Assembly (NCBI GenBank): GCA_001897525.1
Contig: MKTB01000003.1
Location: 186,001 to 250,000 of the forward strand
Direction of reading: 5' to 3'
Length of the DNA: 64,000 bases
DNA from: Bacteroidetes bacterium 43-16
GTDB taxonomy: Bacteria; Bacteroidota; Bacteroidia; Chitinophagales; Chitinophagaceae
Notes under the pieces: model-generated
Seen by the model: the letters and a program-made list of their open reading frames with translations, nothing else
The model's database searches: none
What the model was told of the DNA's origin: nothing
Made by a program: the position numbers and the translations under genes
Shown here: positions 1 to 8,600 of the stretch, piece by piece
How positions within the stretch are numbered: position 1 is the stretch's first letter
Layout of the letters: each line of letters begins with the position of its first letter

Positions 1-505
1 GCGACAACAGCATGGGAAATTTCATCGGAAGATTCACCGGTTCATTCTTACGGCCGTCATAGCTCAATTGCCAATCCGTCGTCTTTGCATTAAAAGCAAC
101 CTCAAGGGCAAACTTAGACAGGCGCGCCTCAATATAACGGGCAGCGGCTGCACGGTCGCCCGTACGCACGTCGCCCCAGTTACCCTGGGTTTCAATCAAC
201 AGGTCCTTCTGGCCTATATTGACCATGGCATCACCAATGCTCGCATCACCATGCGGGTGATACTGCATCGTCTGACCGATAATATTAGCAGCTTTATTGA
301 AACGGCCATCGTCCATTTCCTTCATGGCATGAAGGATACGGCGCTGCACAGGCTTAAGACCGTCGCGCACATCCGGTACGGCACGCTCCAATATAACATA
401 ACTGGCATACTCAAGAAACCAGTTTTCATACATTTTATCGACAGAAGTTGCATGCTCTTCATAAGAATGCGATTGCTCTTCCTCTGGTAATTCCCTATCG
501 CTCAT
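1..505 (-). CDS. parC: DNA topoisomerase IV subunit A, 5' part only
   Basis: Type IIA topoisomerase A subunit, which cuts and rejoins DNA to decatenate daughter chromosomes. The ATG lies at 503-505 on the minus strand and the frame stays open to base 1, giving the first 168 residues. Visible family features are the start of the breakage-reunion domain (YASYVILERAVP, DGLKPVQRRILHAM), the helix-turn-helix region around QYHPHGDASIGDAMV, and the catalytic tyrosine at about residue 124 in AAARYIEARL. The wording resembles the Bacteroidota ParC branch rather than GyrA (inference). A TAATTTCG box, possibly a -7 element, lies at 530-537. The rest of the gene is outside the window. Confidence 0.9.
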   Translation of the reverse strand, partial: MSDRELPEEEQSHSYEEHATSVDKMYENWFLEYASYVILERAVPDVRDGLKPVQRRILHAMKEMDDGRFNKAANIIGQTMQYHPHGDASIGDAMVNIGQKDLLIETQGNWGDVRTGDRAAAARYIEARLSKFALEVAFNAKTTDWQLSYDGRKNEPVNLPMKFPMLLS

Positions 506-744
506 AGTCAAATCCCGAAAATTTAAGCGCGAAATTAACAAAAAAGGAGCGAATATGTTTTTTTGTCCGGCAGAAAGCCTTACGATTCCCTCTCAGCAGT
601 CCGAAAAATAAACATTAGCCCCTCCCAGTTCTTAAATAAAAGCAAAATCGCAGCTAAGCAGTTAACATAAAGCATTAAAATCGCTTAACTTGCGTTAGTA
701 ATTTATACCTACCTACGAAAGAATACCAATAAAGTATTTTTAGT

Positions 745-1254
745 TTGTATCTAAATTTTAAATTAAAATATCTGCTATTACTCATCACATCAGATGAACC
801 CTCCGATAAAAATCGGGGCATAAACCCCTATCACAATGGAATTTTTATCACCATAGGAGGTGCAAGCGGCATAGGTAGTCTGAGTTATGAAAGAAAGATA
901 GCCGGCTACCAATTGCTAAGCCTCTGGGCGCATGCAGGCTTCGGCACCTTTAAAATAAGGGATTTCAGGGATCGCTTTAACCCCGACCTGCTGATCCCCA
1001 TAGGACTGAATACCCGTATCGGGCAAAAAAAACATAGCGGCATAGCAGGTATGGGTATGGTGCTCAATTATTTCGTTATGGCCGATGGGGCACAGGCCGT
1101 ACGCAACACCTCTTTTGGGTACTTTGCCAAACTTGGCTACCGCTTTACCTTCAACCAGAACCGCACTTACCTGCAACTTGCCTATACACCGATACTGAAC
1201 CGGAACAATTACATTCATAACTGGGCAGGACTGTCCATTGCTTATGCCTTCTAA
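745..1254 (+). CDS. Outer-membrane beta-barrel-like protein, start uncertain
   Basis: About 169 residues of alternating polar and aromatic beta-strand sequence ending in an aromatic residue (LSIAYAF), the usual pattern of small Bacteroidota outer-membrane barrels. Recognisable strands include IGSLSYERKI, FGYFAKLGYRF and TYLQLAYTP. The only usable start is TTG at 745. It gives a poor N terminus (a short LKYLLLLI stretch, then charged residues) instead of a proper signal peptide, so the gene may be truncated or frameshifted at its 5' end, or start at an unrecognised codon. Its stop is immediately followed by the ATG of the next gene, so the two are probably co-transcribed. No specific function can be assigned. 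Confidence 0.55.
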   Translation: MYLNFKLKYLLLLITSDEPSDKNRGINPYHNGIFITIGGASGIGSLSYERKIAGYQLLSLWAHAGFGTFKIRDFRDRFNPDLLIPIGLNTRIGQKKHSGIAGMGMVLNYFVMADGAQAVRNTSFGYFAKLGYRFTFNQNRTYLQLAYTPILNRNNYIHNWAGLSIAYAF

Positions 1255-2076
1255 ATGGGAAAAATCTGCTTTATAACATTCACTTTTTTATGGACGATCT
1301 GCTCCTGCCAGAAGCTGAACCTCAATGTACCGGTCCATACCCGCATCCTGGGCCATGGCGGCATGGGCATCTCCAGCCAGTACCCGATGAATAGTTTAGA
1401 ATCCATACTCAATGCCCTCAATATAGGTGCCGATGGCATTGAAGTAGATGTGCAACTAAGCAAAGACGGGCACCTGGTGGCCTTTCATGACGAGGAAATG
1501 CAGGTAAGCACTAATATGGATGACCTGGTGAACAATAAGACCTGGGACGAGATCGAAGAGGGCTTCTACACCAGCTTTCCTCATGCCAACTATAATATTG
1601 TAAGACTGGAAGATATTTTTGAAGCGATTGAGAACAGGGAGCATTATACCTTCACATTAGATTGCAAGCTCTACCATGAGGGCAGCAATGAAAACTTTGA
1701 GCAAGACTATGCAACAGCCATCCTCGACCTTTTAGAAAAGTATCAGCTCAGCAATGTGACCACCATTGAGTCTGTAGACACTAATTTCCTGCTCCTGCTC
1801 AAAAACAGGAATGAACAGGTACGCGCCTACTATTATGTAACTGCCTTTGAAGACGGCTTCGACTTTATACAATCCCACTCCATGGAAGGAGTTACCATAC
1901 ACCAGGCCTCCATTACTGCGGCAGAGGTCCTGCAAGCCCACCAGGCCGGCAAAAAAATAGCTGTCTTTGGGGTGTCACAAACCGGGGAACTGGCCGCAGC
2001 CCTTTGTAAAGCTGTCGATATAGTACAGGCCGACAATCTACGCAGTATCCTCAATGCAACAAAAACGGATGAATAA
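1255..2076 (+). CDS. Glycerophosphodiester phosphodiesterase family lipoprotein
   Basis: 273 residues with the GDPD TIM-barrel signature. His34 lies in ILGHGGMG, Glu63 and Asp65 in GADGIEVDVQ, and His78 in VAFHDE; these are the expected catalytic and metal-binding positions of the family. Such enzymes hydrolyse glycerophosphodiesters to glycerol-3-phosphate and an alcohol. The N terminus (MGKICFITFTFLWTICSCQ) is hydrophobic and ends in a plausible lipobox with Cys18, suggesting a lipid-anchored periplasmic enzyme. The ATG directly abuts the stop codon of the upstream barrel-like gene, implying translational coupling. Confidence 0.85.
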   Translation: MGKICFITFTFLWTICSCQKLNLNVPVHTRILGHGGMGISSQYPMNSLESILNALNIGADGIEVDVQLSKDGHLVAFHDEEMQVSTNMDDLVNNKTWDEIEEGFYTSFPHANYNIVRLEDIFEAIENREHYTFTLDCKLYHEGSNENFEQDYATAILDLLEKYQLSNVTTIESVDTNFLLLLKNRNEQVRAYYYVTAFEDGFDFIQSHSMEGVTIHQASITAAEVLQAHQAGKKIAVFGVSQTGELAAALCKAVDIVQADNLRSILNATKTDE

Positions 2077-2159
2077 TGCTTTGACCCAAATTATTTGTGC
2101 CAAACACCTATAGTTTGCTTAAATTCGGAAACGGGTAGATAAACCCATATAGATACGGT

Positions 2160-2582
2160 ATGATGAAAAAAAGCTTCTTTCTATTATTGATGGCCTGCCT
2201 GGCATTGCTCAGCAGCAGCGCAGCGAATGCGCAAAACATAAAAGACTACAAAACGAAGACACAGACCAACGATACCGAAAGGAGCAAGATGCTGGACCTC
2301 TTGCGTGCCGAACTCTACCGGAGCCATAAGCAGGAAGTGCAGTTTGTAGTAGAAAAATTAAATGTGCAGGGCGACTATGCCTGGTTCCAGGGCCAGGTTC
2401 AAAGAAAAGACGGCAAAGCATTTGTCACCGAGGGAGAAGAAGACTGCTGTCATGTGGAAGCATTACTCCGGAAAAAGAGCGGCAAATGGTATATAGAAGA
2501 AATGGATGCTTTCTCCACCGATGTATGGTGGGACGGTATCTGGGAAAGAAAAAAACTACCCCGGGAACTGTTCGTTCGCTAA
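2160..2582 (+). CDS. Small secreted protein of unknown function
   Basis: 140 residues with a clear signal peptide (MMKKSFFLLLMACLALLS, cleavage expected after ANA-Q near residue 25). The mature part is about 115 residues, rich in charged and aromatic residues (YAWFQGQVQRKDGK, VEALLRKKSGKWYIEEMDAF). That shape is seen in NTF2/SnoaL-like or lumazine-binding-like periplasmic proteins, but I do not recognise the family. There are adjacent ATG codons at 2160 and 2163 and either could be used. It stands between the phosphodiesterase and protease genes with its own spacing, so co-transcription is uncertain. Confidence 0.7.
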   Translation: MMKKSFFLLLMACLALLSSSAANAQNIKDYKTKTQTNDTERSKMLDLLRAELYRSHKQEVQFVVEKLNVQGDYAWFQGQVQRKDGKAFVTEGEEDCCHVEALLRKKSGKWYIEEMDAFSTDVWWDGIWERKKLPRELFVR

Positions 2583-2702
2583 AATAATATTCAATCACTA
2601 GGCGCAGAATATATCTTTTATCCTTTTCCTTAAACGGATTTAACGATTAACTTTTGCCCATTCCCCATCAATTAATTAAATTGCTGGCCATAATATTCAT
2701 AT

Positions 2703-4394
2703 ATGAACACAATCGCATTGGGCAAAAAGCTGGTACTCGGACTGGGACTGATGGCAGGAAGCATTCAAGGCTACTCCCAATTTAATGAAGCAGAAGCCGA
2801 TAAATTTTTTGAGATCTCCAAAAACCTGGAGATTTACACCAACGTGCTGAAGGAATTGAACACTTTCTATGTAGACCCGATCAATCCCGGGAAGATGACC
2901 AAAACGGGACTGGACGGCATGCTCAATGAATTGGACCCTTACACAAATTTCATTACCGAGGCCGAGGCCGAGCAGTTTGAAATGGAGTTTAACGGCAAGT
3001 ATGGCGGGGTTGGCGTGGTGATCCGCACCGATTCCAATAAGAATATCTTCATAGCAGAAGTCAAAGAGAAAAGCCCCTTTGACAAGGCCGGCATCAAGCC
3101 GGGAGACTTCCTGGTTTCTGTAGACGGCAACCTGACAAAAGGTCGCCAGGAAGACGAAGTAGGCCTTTTATTAAAAGGAGCCCCCGGCTCTAAAATAAAA
3201 GTTGTGCTTAAAAACCCGGTTACGGGCAAAGAGATGAGCAAAGAGGTGGCCCGGGAAGAGATCGTGGTACCTTCTGTACCTTATGCCGGTTTCGTGGACA
3301 ATAACAAGCAAATCGCCTACGTCATGCTGAGCCAGTTTAATCCTAACTGCTCCAAAGATGTGCGTAAAGCCCTGGACAGCTTAAAAGCTGCTGCCAATGG
3401 TGAGCTGAAAGGCGTGGTACTGGACCTGCGCGGCAATCCCGGCGGACTCATTACCGAAGCGGTAAACATCTGTAACCTCTTTGTCGACAAAGGGCAGCAC
3501 ATTGTAAGCACGAAAGCCAAGCACAAAGAGTGGGACAAACAATACCCTACAACTAACGAAACATGGGATGCTAAAATCCCTTTGGCCATCCTGATCAACG
3601 GCTCTTCGGCCTCTGCCTCTGAGATCGTTTCCGGAGCATTGCAAGACATCGACCGCGCGGTCATTATCGGCAGCAAAAGCTTTGGGAAAGGCCTCGTACA
3701 GGTAGTGCGACCCGTAGGCTATAATTCAAGACTCAAGGTAACTACTGCGAAGTATTATATCCCCTCCGGCAGATGTATCCAGGCCCTGGATTACTCGCAC
3801 CGCAATGAAGATGGTACCGTAGCGGCCGTGCCCGACTCGCTGAGGAAAGCATTTAAAACAGTGGCCGGCAGGAAAGTATTTGATGGCGGCGGCATTGAGC
3901 CTGATGTGAAGATCGAAAGCGAATACTACAGCTTGCTGAGCTCTAAACTGATGCGCGATCAATTCATTTTCAACTATGCGACCGAATATTATTATGCCCA
4001 TCCGAATATTGAGCAGGCAAAGGATTACAAGTTTTCTGATGCAGAATATGAGGCCTTTCAAAAATGGCTGACCACGAAAAACTTTAAGTACGAAACCAAG
4101 AATGAATACATCCTGGAAGCCTTAAAAAAGAATGCGGAAGAGGAAAAAAACTTTGACCGTTTCAAAGGAGAATACAACACCTTGCTCTCGAAAATCAACC
4201 AGGAAAAAAAGCAGGATTTTGTGAATAATAAAAACGAGATCAAAGAACTCTTATCTTCTGAGATCGTTACCCGTTACTATTATCAAAAAGGCCAGATAGA
4301 AAACCAGTTGAACAACTTCAATGCAGCCATCAAAAAGGCAGTAGCCTTAATGACCACAGAGCAGGCAGAGTACAATAAGGTTCTGAAAAAATAA
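2703..4394 (+). CDS. S41 family C-terminal processing protease (Ctp/Prc type)
   Basis: 563-residue secreted serine protease that trims or degrades envelope proteins. Order of domains: signal sequence (about 1-25), helical N-terminal part, PDZ domain (about 95-175, with GKYGGVGVVI and KAGIKPGDFLVSVDG), then the S41 catalytic core. The Ser/Lys dyad is probably Ser304 in SSASASEIVSGAL and Lys329 in GSKSFGKGLVQ, 25 residues apart as in E. coli Prc. A long, lysine- and glutamate-rich C-terminal helical region (about 420-563) follows. It is followed by a strong hairpin terminator at 4415-4455, so it appears to end its transcript. Confidence 0.9.
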   Translation: MNTIALGKKLVLGLGLMAGSIQGYSQFNEAEADKFFEISKNLEIYTNVLKELNTFYVDPINPGKMTKTGLDGMLNELDPYTNFITEAEAEQFEMEFNGKYGGVGVVIRTDSNKNIFIAEVKEKSPFDKAGIKPGDFLVSVDGNLTKGRQEDEVGLLLKGAPGSKIKVVLKNPVTGKEMSKEVAREEIVVPSVPYAGFVDNNKQIAYVMLSQFNPNCSKDVRKALDSLKAAANGELKGVVLDLRGNPGGLITEAVNICNLFVDKGQHIVSTKAKHKEWDKQYPTTNETWDAKIPLAILINGSSASASEIVSGALQDIDRAVIIGSKSFGKGLVQVVRPVGYNSRLKVTTAKYYIPSGRCIQALDYSHRNEDGTVAAVPDSLRKAFKTVAGRKVFDGGGIEPDVKIESEYYSLLSSKLMRDQFIFNYATEYYYAHPNIEQAKDYKFSDAEYEAFQKWLTTKNFKYETKNEYILEALKKNAEEEKNFDRFKGEYNTLLSKINQEKKQDFVNNKNEIKELLSSEIVTRYYYQKGQIENQLNNFNAAIKKAVALMTTEQAEYNKVLKK

Positions 4395-4414
4395 ACGATT
4401 CAGTTATGATACAG

Positions 4415-4455
4415 GGGCTATCCAAAAGATTAAATGCTTTCGGATAGCCCTTTTT
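4415..4455 (+). terminator. Rho-independent terminator after the S41 protease gene
   Basis: GGGCTATCC (4415-4423) pairs with GGATAGCCC (4442-4450) and is followed by five T residues. It lies 20 bases after the protease stop. Confidence 0.85.
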
Positions 4456-4508
4456 GTATCTGCTCAGGCTGAATACAGGCGGGAGGGTATAATCTTTTAG
4501 TTAATGCT

Positions 4509-4516
4509 TACTTTTG
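4509..4516 (+). promoter_or_regulatory. Candidate -7 box (TACTTTTG) for the membrane-protein pair
   Basis: TACTTTTG fits the Bacteroidota -7 consensus TAnnTTTG and lies 10 bases before the ATG at 4527. There is no clear TTTG at the usual upstream spacing, and the implied leader is very short, so this is tentative. Confidence 0.35.
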
Positions 4517-4526
4517 CAGCGTATAT

Positions 4527-5084
4527 ATGAAGCAATACCTTAGATACAGCATTGTCCTGCTACTGGTCGTAGTACTCCTTTTATTCCTGCTCATGATCGT
4601 AAAAGAAAATACGCAGGACTACACGGTGATCATTTTCTTTGCTTCTATCATTATCCTGGTGCTCTATGCCTTCTTAAAACTACGCAAGGTACTGCACCAT
4701 GAAAAAACAGAATTTGAATCTTACAAGCTGGCCGTTTTTGTTCCCGTAGGTGCTTTAAGTTCCTACTTCCTCAATCATGAAGCAGGGCTGGGCCCGGTTT
4801 TTGGCGCTGCTATTGTAGGCCTGCTGGCTTCTTTTATTCCCAATCTCAACAAAAAATCAGCCTACCTGCAAGGTCTGCCTACCGCCATCTATTGTGGTGC
4901 CTTCATCGGCATGAGCCATTTGAAAATAGCCGATGGCTATGCCTTTGTATTGACCGCCTCTTTCTTTACCGGCATCTTCCTGATGGTTTCCAAAAGCGTA
5001 TTACAGGGTGTTGGCGGCAAGCTGGGCGCACTGGCATTCCTGGGTGTAGTGGTTACTTATTTTTTATTAATGCTGATCAGGTAA
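4527..5084 (+). CDS. Multi-pass membrane protein, paralogue of the next gene
   Basis: 185 residues, nearly all hydrophobic. Two N-terminal membrane helices (about 5-26 and 31-52) precede a charged linker and then three or four more helices. From about residue 68 it aligns with the next protein: FLNHEAGLGPV (81-91) against YVNTRLKQGPV, GAFIGMS (124-130) against STFIGMV, and GVGGKLGA (161-168) against GYGGSLGT. This points to an old tandem duplication, with the first copy carrying an extra N-terminal helix pair. I do not recognise a named family. The next gene starts 4 bases after its stop, so the two form an operon. Confidence 0.75.
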   Translation: MKQYLRYSIVLLLVVVLLLFLLMIVKENTQDYTVIIFFASIIILVLYAFLKLRKVLHHEKTEFESYKLAVFVPVGALSSYFLNHEAGLGPVFGAAIVGLLASFIPNLNKKSAYLQGLPTAIYCGAFIGMSHLKIADGYAFVLTASFFTGIFLMVSKSVLQGVGGKLGALAFLGVVVTYFLLMLIR

Positions 5085-5088
5085 AATT

Positions 5089-5544
5089 ATGGAAAAACTC
5101 ATTTTAATACTCACGGGGATCTGCGGCGCGATGGCCACTTACTATGTCAATACCCGGTTAAAGCAAGGCCCGGTAAGGGCTTCGGCATTACTGACCCTTC
5201 CCATTGCTGCCTTTTGCTATTTTTTCCCGGAAGTATTGAGTCCCTACCTTACTAAAAATATTCCCGTTGTGTTCATAGGCTCCACCTTCATAGGTATGGT
5301 ATCGGCACAGAAGATGAGCACTTATACCGGCATCGCCATTGCCGGGCTGGTATTCTCTGCCATCTACCTCAACACAAGCCGGTTCTTTGACGGTTATGGG
5401 GGCTCTTTAGGCACCTCGGCCTGTATCTCCATCCTGGTCATGCTCTGTATCCCCTACTTTAAATCTAAACGCAACCTGACGGTAGGTTTACTCCAATTAA
5501 GAAGAATGGCCGTTAAAGGCTGGAGAAGAAACAAATCCCGCTAA
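5089..5544 (+). CDS. Small multi-pass membrane protein, paralogue of the previous gene
   Basis: 151 residues with about four membrane helices and a basic C-terminal tail (RRMAVKGWRRNKSR), which by the positive-inside rule should face the cytoplasm. The GPV motif at 27-29, FIGM at 67-70 and GYGGSLG at 102-108 match positions in the preceding protein. The stop codon lies inside a 20-bp perfect hairpin (5543-5586), which ends the operon. Function unknown. The strict pairing, small size and conserved glycines suggest a two-subunit membrane complex such as a small transporter or channel, but this is speculation. Confidence 0.75.
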   Translation: MEKLILILTGICGAMATYYVNTRLKQGPVRASALLTLPIAAFCYFFPEVLSPYLTKNIPVVFIGSTFIGMVSAQKMSTYTGIAIAGLVFSAIYLNTSRFFDGYGGSLGTSACISILVMLCIPYFKSKRNLTVGLLQLRRMAVKGWRRNKSR

Positions 5545-5586
5545 ATATAAAATCCCCGAAGCTTACGCTTCGGGGATTTTATATTT
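5543..5586. terminator. Bidirectional terminator, 20-bp perfect stem
   Basis: Bases 5543-5562 are perfectly complementary to 5567-5586, with a 4-base TTAC loop. The stem core is ATCCCCGAAGC and the ends are A/T-rich, so each strand has a T-rich 3' side. It separates the convergent membrane-pair operon and the large T9SS cargo gene. The same core stem recurs at 9924-9951. Confidence 0.88.
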
Positions 5587-5620
5587 AGGTTTAATTCCTT
5601 TTAACAGAATAAAGGTATTC

Positions 5621-8600
5621 TTATAGTTTCTGAACTTTTACCGTTCCGCTACGGCCTGCATCCTCGTATTGGATGAAGTAATTACCTGCCGGCAATGCCT
5701 GCATATCGATCACGGTATTATTACTGTTGGTCGTCAACTGCTGCTGCACTTTACCATCAATGCTTAATACACGGATCAGCGCTTGCTGTACCTTACCTTC
5801 CACCAGGAAGTTGATAGTTCCTTCAGTAGGATTAGGGAATACATAACAGAAGGTATTTTTCTGAATGTTTTTAGTAGCAACGTTCACGAAAGGCTTGATC
5901 TCGAAAATGCTCAAAGTAGAAGACACCTCGTTGGCCAGGATCACATAAGGCTTACCGGTAGGCGAGCTGGCAGAGTCAATATACAAAACACCTTCTGCAC
6001 CATTATCACCGCCATAAGCCGTTAGATCACGGGTATTTTTATAGTCTACATATACCGGAGCAGCAGGGTCAGTAATGTCATATACCATACAGCCACCCAC
6101 TCTTTCCAGTGCAACAAAAGCGTAGACCTTATCGCCCATAGTCGCTACAGCAATGCCTTCCGGCTCCGGTCCTTTATCGTCACTACGGTTTTTCAAAGTG
6201 TTATTGCTATTGCTGGCATTGAAAATCGCCGCAATCTCCGGGTGTTTAGAAGTGATCAACTCAAAATCCTGTCCGTTGTCTGAAACCAAAGCTCCGGTAG
6301 TCGCATTCCAGATCGAGAAAGAGCGACCGCCAAATACATGGATCTCATCAAAATCACCGTCACCATCCGTATCTCCTGATGCAGTCGTTACATTCAAACG
6401 GCCCAGGTTTGATTTCAGGAAAGCCGCATCAGGGAAAGCTGCAGGATCCAGCACATAAGCCGAAGCACCTAAACGCAGCACCTCTGCATAAGCATCATAT
6501 TCACGGGCATCACCCTCATTGGCCGTAACCAGGTAAGTAGTACCATTCACTTTATAAGAAGCGATCGCATCCGGCATATACACCCCTTTTACCGGCCAGT
6601 TGGCCAGAGCTATGGTTGTTCCCTGGTCGCTTACATCCAATGCATTGGCAGGCAACATATGGTCTTTAGTGCCTAATGGCAGGATATCTGTGATCGTATT
6701 ATTCAGCAGGTCAATTACCGCAATCGCATTATTTTCCTGGCAGGTCACCCAGGCTTTACTGTTATCTTCTGCTACCGTAATGTATTCCGGCTCCATATCC
6801 TGCGCTACAGTGGCATTCGGTCCGAAGATACGTACACCGGCAGCTTTTAAAGCAGCTACCTGGCTGTTAAAGGCCTGGAAGTCCGCAGTAGTTACGTGGC
6901 TTTGGGCCAGGCCGGTAATACCGCCACTGATATCAATAATAGATACAGAACCTTCCGGATCTATAGAGTAATCTGATTTAGGCTGACCTTCATTGGCCAC
7001 CAATACTTTCATACCATCATGGGTAAAGGTGATCATATCGGGCATAGCGCCTACGGTCACCTGGCTTTTGAACACCCCATTGGTATCAAAGAACACGGCT
7101 TTACCCGGGTTTTCAGGCACCAGGTCTTCAACCGCTACCGCAACGATGCTATTTTTTACCGCAACAGAATTGATATTACCATAAGTAGGATTGATGTCGA
7201 TAGAAGAGATCAATACCGGGGCTGCCGGGTTATGGAAATCAACAATATCCACTTTTCCGCCAATAGAGTTGGCAATGAACAAGCGCTTGGATGGACCGTC
7301 AAAAGCAACGATCTCTGCTGAGTTGTTACCCGCAGTATGGTTGTTATAAGAAGCGATATGCGTTAAGAAATCAGCTTTTGTAGCTACCGGTGCTGCTTTG
7401 TCATCATCCAGTATAAAGGCCGTAAATACATTGGCCGATGCATTAGGTAAGGTAGCATTAACCGGGTTTACCAGTTTAAAGGCAAAGTACTCTGCATTTT
7501 CAGCAATATTATCATCCGTGATGGTAATCGTGATGGTATCATTTACATTGTTGGCGAGTGCAGGCCATTCAAAAGTAAGGTTAGCCGGAAGCGTATAATC
7601 GGTACCGGAAGTTGCCGTACCGTTTGGCAACAGCTCTAAGGTTGCAGCAGCAGGAGTGGCAATACCACCTACCAGGTTCGCAACAATTTTTAATTCCAGC
7701 TGGTTTTCATTTACCGCTACAGAGCTGCCTACAAAATTGATGAGCGCAGTAGTTGGTGTAATCACCGGTGGCGGGTAGATACCGGCAGTAGAGCGGATAA
7801 TACCCACACTTGGTTGCGGGTTGATCTCGTTCATCGGCACGATCCAGTTAGAACCGATATTATTGTCCAGGTTAGCAGCAGTCAGTTCATAAGAATAACC
7901 ATAGATACCGGCAGGGGAAGCAGGCCAGTTATTGGTACCTGCAAAATAATGCACAGAATCAATCACCTGTTCCAGTGAATTACGGATTACCAGGATATCA
8001 TCAGAAGAGCTTAAACCCGCACCCAGCATATAAATAACCGGTACCTGTAAAAGCGTATCCGCTACATTAGGACTGGTAGAGAATACGACATTACCACCGG
8101 CAGGCAATGCCATAACCGGGAAGTTACCATTCGTACCATCTGTCCATTTTAAACCACCCAGGTTCACGGCCGTAGTACCGGCATTGTACACCTCGATCAT
8201 TTCAATCGTATTAGGCGAGTGGATGATCTCAGTGATCACCAGGTTTGGCGTACTGCCATTCCATAACAGGTCCAGGGTATCGGCCACATTATTGGCACCA
8301 CCTGCATTCTGTACCCCGTTTACCGCTAAAGTATACGCAACACCATCTGCCAGAGGAGCATGGGTCAGGATAACAGAATCATTCGTTGCAGCTAAAACAG
8401 CCGCCGTTACTGCAATCGAAGGATTGATCACGTAATGACTGGCATTAGTAGCAGAAGCATTAGTGACCGCCTGGTTGAATTTAACCGAAGTACTGGTGGC
8501 ACTGTTCTGCTTAAAAGAAGTAATGATCGGGGCCGGGTTAGGCGCTGGCGGCGGGTAAACCCCGGGAGTCGCCCAGATAGGACCAGAAGAAGAGGAAATA

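Noticed and set aside
68-490. Plus-strand open frame opposite parC
   Set aside because: Antisense to the clearly coding, conserved topoisomerase N terminus.
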